From Planctomycetia bacterium (GTDB lineage: Bacteria > Planctomycetota > PLA2 > JAEUHO01): a DNA stretch of 9,341 bases. The translations under genes were made by a program, and so were the position numbers. The stretch's first letter is position 1. The number at the start of each line of letters is the position of its first letter. The notes beneath the pieces were generated by a model that was not told the origin of the DNA, searched no databases, and was given only the letters and a program-made list of their open reading frames with translations. The stretch spans positions 1 through 9,341 of the forward strand of contig JAUXCH010000142.1 in NCBI GenBank assembly GCA_030618975.1, given 5' to 3'. Below, in pieces: positions 1 to 5,506 of this stretch.

Positions 1-483
1 ACCTTCTCGGGGCAGACCATGTACTGCTCCTCGACGGTCTCGAAGACCGCCGGGATCGGGATCCGGTTGACCCGCTCGGGGCAGACGAGCACCTGCTCGC
101 ACACGGTCTCGTAGACGGCCGGGATCGGGATCCGGTTGACCTTCTCGGGGCAGACCATGTACTGCTCCTCGACGGTCTCGAAGACCGCCGGGATCGGGAT
201 CCGGTTGACCTGCTCGGGGCAGACCATGTACCGCTCCTCGACGGTCTCGAAGACCGCCGGGACGGGGATCTTGTTGCACCGCTCGGGGCAGACCACGTAC
301 TGCTCCTCGACGGTCTCGTACACCGCCGGGACCGGGATCCTCTTGCACTGCTCGGGGCAGACGAGGACCTGCTTGGTCCGGTTCTCGTACACCGGCTCGA
401 TCCACTCGCGGCTGCAGCTCTCCGGGCAGACGCAGACCTGCTCGCAGACCTCTTCGTACTGCGGCGGGATGTAGATTCGGCAC
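1..483 (-). repeat. Seven tandem 69-bp coding repeats
   Basis: Direct repeats of exactly 69 bp (23 codons) lie inside the lipoprotein gene, with units at 1-69, 70-138, 139-207, 208-276, 277-345, 346-414 and 415-483. The CTCGGGG core recurs at 6, 75, 144, 213, 282 and 351, and a diverged CTCCGGG at 420. Units near the 5' end of the gene (346-483) are most diverged. Units 1-69 and 139-207 are identical. There are no spacers, and the period keeps the reading frame, so this is an expanded protein repeat. The array probably continues past the left edge. Confidence 0.95.
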
Positions 484-683
484 CAGGCCTCACCCGGAAC
501 CACGTTGGCCGGAATGCCGGCCGGAGCCTGACTGGTTCCGCACGGATCGCACACCGGCGCGCACGGGTCACAGGGATCGGCGCAGGGGCCGCAGTACGGG
601 TTGCCGCTGCAGCCCACCAGAACGACGCCCATGACGGCCAGGAGGATGATCCCCCCGCCGTGCAGGATTGAACGGTTTCGCAT
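1..683 (-). CDS. Cys-rich 23-residue-repeat lipoprotein (3' end cut by window edge)
   Basis: The reading frame runs from an ATG at 683-681 leftward through 227 codons without a stop and leaves the window, so the C-terminus is missing. The start is fixed by a strong Shine-Dalgarno at 700-693. Residues 1-25 look like a lipoprotein signal: basic MRNR, hydrophobic 11-23, lipobox LVGC with Cys25 as the lipidated residue. Residues 31-48 hold CGPC, CDPC and CDPC, so Cys pairs recur every seven residues. From about residue 66 a 23-residue unit repeats; VCPE recurs at 85, 108, 131, 154, 177, 200 and 223, joined by segments like IPIPAVFETVEEQY. The first three units read CPExC, the later ones CPExV. 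No enzyme motif is visible. I recall similar xYETVxEQVLV repeats in bacterial envelope proteins, but the function is unknown; a structural or metal- or disulfide-linked surface role is a guess. It is transcribed divergently from the pump operon. Confidence 0.85.
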   Translation of the reverse strand, partial: MRNRSILHGGGIILLAVMGVVLVGCSGNPYCGPCADPCDPCAPVCDPCGTSQAPAGIPANVVPGEAWCRIYIPPQYEEVCEQVCVCPESCSREWIEPVYENRTKQVLVCPEQCKRIPVPAVYETVEEQYVVCPERCNKIPVPAVFETVEERYMVCPEQVNRIPIPAVFETVEEQYMVCPEKVNRIPIPAVYETVCEQVLVCPERVNRIPIPAVFETVEEQYMVCPEK

Positions 684-692
684 CTCTTTCCT

Positions 693-700
693 ACCTCCTT
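693..700 (-). promoter_or_regulatory. Strong Shine-Dalgarno of the repeat-lipoprotein gene
   Basis: On the minus strand positions 700-693 read AAGGAGGT, a near-perfect anti-16S match, 9 nt before the ATG at 683. It decides the start codon. The plus-strand pump genes have only weak matches, so this gene is probably translated much more efficiently. Confidence 0.85.
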
Positions 701-729
701 GCAGGGGTTCGTGCCCCCCAGCGGCCCTT

Positions 730-758
730 GGTGTAAGCGACACAGTCCGGAATGGCAA
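730..758 (-). promoter_or_regulatory. Candidate sigma-70-like promoter for the repeat lipoprotein
   Basis: On the minus strand TTGCCA (758-753; five of six matches to TTGACA) is followed after exactly 17 nt by TACACC (735-730; three of six matches to TATAAT). Transcription would begin near 723 and give a leader of about 40 nt containing the Shine-Dalgarno. The -10 match is poor and sigma-factor preferences of this organism are unknown, so this is only a candidate. Confidence 0.3.
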
Positions 759-950
759 ACAATGCTACCCGGATGCAGACGGATCCGCGCGACACGTCGC
801 CGCCCGGAAAACCGCTCTGGAATGCCGCTTCCTGTCCTCGAGCCAACCTCCGCACTCGACCTGCTTGCGCGCCATCCTACATGGCCGCGTGGGAACGTCA
901 TCTTCAAACGGTCACCGCCGCACGGCCACGGGACGACACCGTAGGTCCTT

Positions 951-979
951 TTCCGATGCCGCCCGGGCACCTCTGTAAT
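951..979 (+). promoter_or_regulatory. Weak candidate promoter of the pump operon
   Basis: TGTAAT at 974-979 matches five of six bases of the -10 consensus. It lies 17 nt after TTCCGA (951-956), a poor -35 match (three of six). Transcription would start near 986, leaving a leader of about 85 nt before the ATG at 1071. Given the weak -35 this is tentative. Confidence 0.2.
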
Positions 980-1070
980 GCATTTGTCACGCAACCTACC
1001 CCCTGGGCCCGTCTCTGCCGCCGACCGCCCCACGGGTACGCTGGGCGGATCGGCCCCGGGAGACCACGCC

Positions 1071-1340
1071 ATGGATTCCACCGCGCTGCGCGTGCAGAAG
1101 ACCGACGGCTGGACGCACATCGGCAGCCGGCCCGAGGCGAAGAAGCCGCTCGACGTGGTGGTCCGTGCCTTCGAGGGGCCGGTGCTCGTCGCGACCGGCG
1201 CGGACGAGAAGGCGCCCGACTGCGAGCCCGTGCGGGTACCGGACGGCGAGGGCCGGCGCCTGGTCGGTCGTCATTTCTTCGTGCGGCCTGCTCCGCCGAT
1301 CGGGCCGCGCCTCATCTCCCACCGGGGTCTGGGGTCGTGA
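1071..1340 (+). CDS. Small protein of unknown function leading the pump operon
   Basis: An 89-residue protein that I do not recognise. The ATG at 1071 has GGGAG at 1058-1062, eight nt upstream; an in-frame ATG at 978 would add 31 residues but has no ribosome-binding site. Third codon positions are strongly G/C, as in the neighbouring genes, which supports real coding. There is no signal peptide or membrane helix, so a cytoplasmic protein is expected. The middle (about 27-73) alternates hydrophobic and charged residues (LDVVVRAFEGPVLVATGADE, then RRLVGRHFFVRP), suggesting a small beta-rich fold; the end is Pro/Arg-rich. The stop TGA (1338-1340) overlaps the GTG start of the outer-membrane-factor gene, a GTGA junction typical of translational coupling. 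It could be a pump accessory or regulatory protein, or an unrelated gene caught in the operon. The sequence does not decide. Confidence 0.6.
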   Translation: MDSTALRVQKTDGWTHIGSRPEAKKPLDVVVRAFEGPVLVATGADEKAPDCEPVRVPDGEGRRLVGRHFFVRPAPPIGPRLISHRGLGS

Positions 1341-3040
1341 GAACCGGCCTGTGGCCGACGGCCGCGGCGCTCCTGACCCTCGTCCTCCTGCCGACCCTGC
1401 CCGCGTGCTCCCGGTTCACCAAGGAGGGCGCCGACGAGGAGGTGTACGGCATCCTCGACGAGGATCGCCGCAACGTGCCCGAGATGGTGGGCCGGCTCGA
1501 CGTGGACGCCGCGGATCGCGTGGCCGAGGCCGCGCGGCGGTGCGTGCCGTACCGCCTGACGCTGGACGACGCCCTCGCGTTGGCCGCGCGGACCTCTCGC
1601 GACTACCTGCGGGAACGCGAGGAGGTCTACCTGGCCGCCTTGAGCCTGACGGGAGCCCGCAACCGGTTCAATCCGCTGTTCGGCGGTGGCCTGGACGGCG
1701 CTCTCGAGGGCGAGAGCGGCGGCGTGAACGACGGCGTGACGGCCTCCGGGGGTGCGGACGCGAACGTGTCCCGCGCCTTCGAGACGGGTGGGAGCCTGGT
1801 TCTCGCGATCGCGACGGATTTCCTCGAGAACCTCACCACGGGCAACCCGTTCCGGCTTGCGCAGACGCTGCTCCGTGCCGACCTGGTGCTGCCCCTGGCA
1901 CGCGGCGCGGGGTGGGTGGCCCGGGAGAACCTCATCCAGACGGAGCGCAATGCCCTGTACGCGATGCGGGACTTCGCACGCTTCCAGCAGGAGTTCACGG
2001 TCGACGTCACGTCGAGCTACTACCGCATCCTGCAGCGGCGCAACACCTGGAAGAACGAGGAGACCGCGTACGAGAGCCTGCTTCGCCTTCTCGAGCGACA
2101 GGAGGCGCTCGGCGCCACGGGCGCCGGACGGATCCCCGACTTCGAGGTCGACCAGACACGCCAGGATAAGCTGCGGGCCGACGAGCGCCGGCTGCTCGCG
2201 CGCATCGCCTACTTCTCTGCGCTCGACGACTTCAAGCTCCAACTCGGCATCCGCATCCGCGTCGATCTCGATCTCCCCGACGACGATCTCGAGCGCCTCT
2301 ACGACCGCGGCCCCGTACGCCCGCCGTACGGCGAGCCGGCGGCGGTCGGTCTTGCGCTCGAGGAACGCCTCGACCTCGACAACGCGCGGGACCAGGAGGT
2401 CGACGCCTGGCGCAAGGTCCTGGTCGCCGAGAACGCCCTCGGCCCCGACGTGAACCTCGAGCTCGGCGGCGCGCTTCGAACGGCCGACGAGCATCCGTTC
2501 GACCTCACCCAGCCGCAGGTGGAAGGCCTCCTCGGGCTCGACATCGATCTGCCCCTCGAGCGAACCGCGGAGCGCAACGCGTTTCGGGCCGCGCTGATCC
2601 AGGCTGCCCGGGCACGTCGCCAGCGTCAGGCTCGCGAGGACGGGGTCGTGCTCCAGGTCCGCGAGTCCTACCGCCGGCTCGATCGGGCCGAGCGCTCCTA
2701 CGAGATCCAGGCCGACGGCGCCCGCCTCGCCGAGCGCCGCGTGGAGAGCACGAACCTCCTCCTCGAGGCGGGCAAGGCCTCCACGCGGGACCGCCTCGAG
2801 GCGGAGGACGCGCGCGTGCGCGCCCGCAACGCGTCCGTGCTGGCCCTGGTCGACCACGCGATCGCCCGCCTCGAGCTGGAACTCAACGTGGGCACCCTCC
2901 AGGTCGGAGCCGACGCGCTCTGGGTGCCCGCGCCGCCCGCCCCCGAAGCCGACGCCGCGGAGGATCCGCCGGCCGGAACCCAACCCGATCCGCCGACGTC
3001 ACCTCCTCCCGAACCGCCGCCCGTCCCCGACACGAACTGA
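1337..3040 (+). CDS. TolC-type outer-membrane efflux factor, predicted lipoprotein
   Basis: A 567-residue outer-membrane-factor family protein that would trimerise into the outer-membrane duct of the exporter. The GTG at 1337 is chosen because it yields an ideal export signal: MRTG, hydrophobic 8-21, then LPAC with Cys24 as lipidation site, as in CusC/OprM-type factors. The frame is open back to 752, but that extension has no export signal. Family features are the duplicated helical halves: LTLDDALALA at 74-83 opens the first, and its counterpart starts near 336 (AVGLALEERLDLDNAR). Membrane-strand segments occur at 111-162 and 181-190 (ADLVLPLARG), and again at 371-379 and 401-412 (LDIDLPLERTAE). 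Long charged helices cover about 200-300 and 410-515. Residues 531-567 form an acidic, Pro-rich tail with no Lys or Arg. It overlaps the preceding gene by 4 nt and ends 4 nt before the adaptor gene. It is longer than typical family members, mainly through the tail and N-terminal linker. Confidence 0.88.
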   Translation: MRTGLWPTAAALLTLVLLPTLPACSRFTKEGADEEVYGILDEDRRNVPEMVGRLDVDAADRVAEAARRCVPYRLTLDDALALAARTSRDYLREREEVYLAALSLTGARNRFNPLFGGGLDGALEGESGGVNDGVTASGGADANVSRAFETGGSLVLAIATDFLENLTTGNPFRLAQTLLRADLVLPLARGAGWVARENLIQTERNALYAMRDFARFQQEFTVDVTSSYYRILQRRNTWKNEETAYESLLRLLERQEALGATGAGRIPDFEVDQTRQDKLRADERRLLARIAYFSALDDFKLQLGIRIRVDLDLPDDDLERLYDRGPVRPPYGEPAAVGLALEERLDLDNARDQEVDAWRKVLVAENALGPDVNLELGGALRTADEHPFDLTQPQVEGLLGLDIDLPLERTAERNAFRAALIQAARARRQRQAREDGVVLQVRESYRRLDRAERSYEIQADGARLAERRVESTNLLLEAGKASTRDRLEAEDARVRARNASVLALVDHAIARLELELNVGTLQVGADALWVPAPPAPEADAAEDPPAGTQPDPPTSPPPEPPPVPDTN

Positions 3041-3044
3041 GACC

Positions 3045-4814
3045 ATGCGCCGAACCCGTCCCCGCCGCCTCCGCCCGTTCCTCCTCCTGTTGCTCCTCGC
3101 CGCCGCGGGACTTGCGGGCTGGCACTACTTTCTCCGAGGCGAGGAGACCTCGAACGGTGACGTGCCCCTCTACACGGTCCGGCGCGGCCCGCTCCGCTCG
3201 ACCGTGCTCGAGGGCGGCAGCCTCGAGGCGCTCGAGTCGCACACCGTGGTGAGCCAGGTGGAAGGACGGCCGGCCATCCAGTTCATCATCGAGGAGGGCA
3301 CCGTCCTGAGCCCGGAAGACGTGGAAAGCGGACTCGTCATCGTGCGACTCGACTCGGCAGACATCCGCGACCGGATCGAGCGGCAGAAGATCGACGTGGC
3401 GCAGTCGCGCGCGGCGCACGAGAGCGCCGTCTCCAACCTGGAGATCCAGCGCCAGCAAAACGCGAGCGACGTGCGGAAGGCGGAGCTCGACGTGCGTTTC
3501 GCCCAGCTGGACCTCGCGCGCTACGTCGGCCGGGACCTCGTGGAGGATCTCCTCGGCGCGGAGCGGTGCGCGGATCCCAATGCGGAGTCCACGCCCGTGC
3601 AGGTCGGCGGCACACGGGGCACACCCTCCGTAGGCCTCCGCCGACTGATCCGAACGCTGCTCGAGAACGAACAGCTCGAAGGAGAGGCCCGGCAGACGAT
3701 CCGCCAGCTCGACAGCGACATCGGACTGTCCGAGGAGGAGTTCACGCGCGCCCAGGTGGAGTACGACTGGAGCCGGAAGCTCCGCGAGAAGGGCTACGTC
3801 AGCCGCGACGAGGAGGAAGCGGATCGCCTCGCCCTCGAGCGCAAGCGCATCGGGCTGGACCGGGCGCGCACCGCCCACGCCCAGTTCGTCGAGTACGACT
3901 TCCCCAAGGAAGTGGAGCAACTCCTCTCCAATCTCGTGGAGTCCGAGGACCGGCTCTCGCGCACGATGAAGCGCGCGCGTTCGGCCGAGGCGAAGTCCGA
4001 AGCCGACGCGGAGTCGCGCGCCGTGCAGCGAACGCTCCAGGAGAAGCGCCTCGCGAAGCTCGAAGGGCAGTTCGAGGCGTGCGTCATCCGTGCGGACCGG
4101 CCGGGTCTCGTGGTCTACGCATCGAGCGGCCGGAGGGGCCGCCACGATCGCGGCGAGCGCATCCAGGAGGGCACCACGGTCCAGGAAGGCCGGGCCATCA
4201 TCAACATCCCCGACCTGAGCCGGCTCGGCGTGCGCGCCGACATCCACGAATCGGTCGTGGAGCGCGTGAAGGTGGGCCAGACGGTCACCGCCCTCGTCGA
4301 GGCCCTGCCGGACACGCCGCTGGCCGGCGTGGTATCCACCGTCGCGCCGCTTCCCAACCCGGGCGAGAGCTGGTTCAACCCGGACCGGAAGGTCTACGCG
4401 ACGACGATCACGCTCACCGAGATCCCCCCCACCGTGCGCCCGGGCATGAGCGTCCAGGTCGAGATCCTCGTCGCCGAGCTCGACGACGCGATCCTCCTCC
4501 CCGTGCAGGCGGTCGCGGGCACGGCGGACCGCCCGGTCGCCTACCTGGCGGACGGGAGCCAGCGCCCCCTGGTCCTCGGTCTGACGAACGACCGGTTCGT
4601 CGAGGTCAAGGAGGGGCTCTCGGTCGGCGACCAGGTGCTCCTCGCGCCGCCTCGTTCGGATCGGTTCGCGTCCGAGAAGGAGCCGGGGCTGGAGCCCGGC
4701 GCCGGCAAGCGTCCGCCGGGGGGCAAGCGCCCGCCCGGGGGCAAGCGCCCCTCCGGATCGAAGGCGGGCAAGCAGGCCTCCGCCGCCTCCTCGGGTCGCC
4801 CGAGCGGCAGCTGA
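3045..4814 (+). CDS. HlyD/MacA-family periplasmic adaptor (membrane-fusion protein)
   Basis: A 589-residue adaptor that would link the inner-membrane ABC transporter to the outer-membrane factor. A basic start (MRRTRPRRLR) and one hydrophobic helix (11-29) anchor it in the inner membrane with the rest in the periplasm. Half-lipoyl segments lie at about 66-105 and 343-385 (CVIRADRPGLVVYAS). Between them are long charged helices (about 105-160 and 228-345) with YDFP at 284-287 as a likely hinge. The beta-barrel is about 390-475 and ends with VRPGMSVQVEI. A membrane-proximal domain covers about 480-535, including DAILLPVQAV and VKEGLSVGDQVLL. The tail (540-589) is basic, with three GKRPPG-type repeats. 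At 589 residues it is much longer than E. coli MacA (about 370), through a longer hairpin, an insert near 161-227 and the tail. From memory it resembles adaptors of Planctomycetota-like genomes. The Shine-Dalgarno is weak; the stop overlaps the ATPase start. Confidence 0.88.
   Translation: MRRTRPRRLRPFLLLLLLAAAGLAGWHYFLRGEETSNGDVPLYTVRRGPLRSTVLEGGSLEALESHTVVSQVEGRPAIQFIIEEGTVLSPEDVESGLVIVRLDSADIRDRIERQKIDVAQSRAAHESAVSNLEIQRQQNASDVRKAELDVRFAQLDLARYVGRDLVEDLLGAERCADPNAESTPVQVGGTRGTPSVGLRRLIRTLLENEQLEGEARQTIRQLDSDIGLSEEEFTRAQVEYDWSRKLREKGYVSRDEEEADRLALERKRIGLDRARTAHAQFVEYDFPKEVEQLLSNLVESEDRLSRTMKRARSAEAKSEADAESRAVQRTLQEKRLAKLEGQFEACVIRADRPGLVVYASSGRRGRHDRGERIQEGTTVQEGRAIINIPDLSRLGVRADIHESVVERVKVGQTVTALVEALPDTPLAGVVSTVAPLPNPGESWFNPDRKVYATTITLTEIPPTVRPGMSVQVEILVAELDDAILLPVQAVAGTADRPVAYLADGSQRPLVLGLTNDRFVEVKEGLSVGDQVLLAPPRSDRFASEKEPGLEPGAGKRPPGGKRPPGGKRPSGSKAGKQASAASSGRPSGS
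4704..4757 (+). repeat. Three 18-bp repeats encoding GKRPPG in the adaptor tail
   Basis: GGCAAGCG recurs at 4704, 4722 and 4740, giving three in-frame 18-bp units that encode GKRPPG, GKRPPG and GKRPSG (residues 554-571 of the adaptor). The units differ at a few bases, mostly silent. They make a basic, flexible C-terminal tail expected to lie in the periplasm. Confidence 0.9.
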
Positions 4815-5506
4815 TGAGCGCGGAGATCGTCGCCGAGCTGGTGCGCGTGGAGCGCGTCTACGAGATGGGCGAGGTTCTCGTGCACGCCCTCGACGGCGTC
4901 GACCTCCAGATCGAGCGGGGCGAGTACGCCGCCATCATGGGGCGGTCGGGCTCCGGCAAGTCCACCTTGCTCAACATGATGGGCTGCCTCGACCGGCCCA
5001 CCGCCGGCACGTACCGGCTGACGAACCGCGACGTGGCGGAACTCGACGACGACGAGCTCTCGTCGCTGCGCGGCCGGACCCTCGGGTTCATCTTCCAGGC
5101 CTACAACCTGATCCCCCACCTCACCGTGCTCGAGAACATCGAGGTGCCGATGGACTACGCGGGCGTGGGGCCGCGCGAGTCCCGCGAACGCGCAGAGGCC
5201 CTGGCCGAACGCGTCGGCCTCGGCGACCGCGCGGATCACCGGCCGACGCAACTGTCCGGGGGACAGCAGCAGCGGGTGGCCATCGCACGCGCCCTGGCGA
5301 ACGACCCCAGCCTCCTGCTGGCGGACGAGCCGACGGGCAACCTGGACTCCTCCACGGGCCAGGAGATCCTGGACCTCCTGACGCACCTCAACGAGGCCGG
5401 CACCACGATGATCGTCGTCACGCACGACGCGAAGGTCGCCGGACAGGCACACCGCACGATCCACATGCTGGACGGTCGCGTGGACCGGATCCTGGTGCGT
5501 CCGTGA
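4814..5506 (+). CDS. ABC exporter ATPase, MacB/LolD type
   Basis: A 230-residue nucleotide-binding subunit that would power the permease encoded next. All expected motifs are present: Walker A GRSGSGKST (43-51), Q-loop Gln95 in FIFQAYNLIPHLTVLENI, signature LSGGQ (147-151), Walker B LLLADEP (167-173) followed by TGNLD, and switch His204 (VVTHD). The run around NMMGCLDRPTAG and IFQAYNLIP is typical of the MacB/LolD/FtsE branch of ABC proteins. The length fits a stand-alone ATPase, so unlike E. coli MacB it is not fused to its permease. The ATG at 4814 overlaps the adaptor stop by one base (TGATG), and its own TGA overlaps the permease GTG. The frame is open far upstream, but that part is the adaptor gene read in another frame. 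The substrate class (macrolide, lipoprotein, peptide or lipid) cannot be told from the ATPase. Confidence 0.95.
   Translation: MSAEIVAELVRVERVYEMGEVLVHALDGVDLQIERGEYAAIMGRSGSGKSTLLNMMGCLDRPTAGTYRLTNRDVAELDDDELSSLRGRTLGFIFQAYNLIPHLTVLENIEVPMDYAGVGPRESRERAEALAERVGLGDRADHRPTQLSGGQQQRVAIARALANDPSLLLADEPTGNLDSSTGQEILDLLTHLNEAGTTMIVVTHDAKVAGQAHRTIHMLDGRVDRILVRP

Larger units (their letters stand above)
684..1070. other. Divergent intergenic region, no gene seen
   Basis: This 387-bp stretch lies between the divergent starts of the lipoprotein gene (683, minus) and the small leader gene (1071, plus). Open frames cross it, including the long upstream extension of the outer-membrane-factor frame from 752, but they have no ribosome-binding site, signal sequence or recognisable domain. 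I see candidate promoters on both strands, no tRNA-like fold and no convincing operator palindrome. It probably carries the control region for both transcripts. Confidence 0.6.

Noticed and set aside
136..474. Plus-strand open frame with repeats rich in SGQT and TVSKTAG
   Set aside because: It is the antisense of the 69-bp lipoprotein repeats. The minus-strand frame has a Shine-Dalgarno, a lipobox and a conserved repeat consensus.
1..483. CRISPR-like regular repeats
   Set aside because: Units are contiguous, 69 bp, without unique spacers, and preserve an open reading frame.
601..978. Plus-strand 125-residue open frame across the divergent region
   Set aside because: It overlaps the lipoprotein start antisense, has no ribosome-binding site and shows Arg/Pro/Ser-rich noise composition.
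978..1070. Earlier ATG (978) for the small leader protein
   Set aside because: There is no Shine-Dalgarno before it and the extra 31 residues are Pro/Gly-rich without structure signals. The ATG at 1071 has GGGAG at good spacing. It cannot be fully excluded.
752..1336. Upstream extension of the outer-membrane-factor frame (762-residue version)
   Set aside because: The added 195 residues have no domain, no export signal and no ribosome-binding site, and overlap the small leader gene. The GTG at 1337 gives a proper lipoprotein signal.
1271..2983. 570-residue minus-strand open frame (and similar ones at 2883-4247, 4541-5464 and 5236-6936)
   Set aside because: They are antisense shadows of the exporter genes with no recognisable domain or signal and biased His/Arg/Gly composition.
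3566..4813. Upstream extension of the ATPase frame (646-residue version)
   Set aside because: It is the adaptor gene read in another frame: Arg/Gly/Pro-rich and low complexity. The ATP-binding domain starts at 4814 with normal length.
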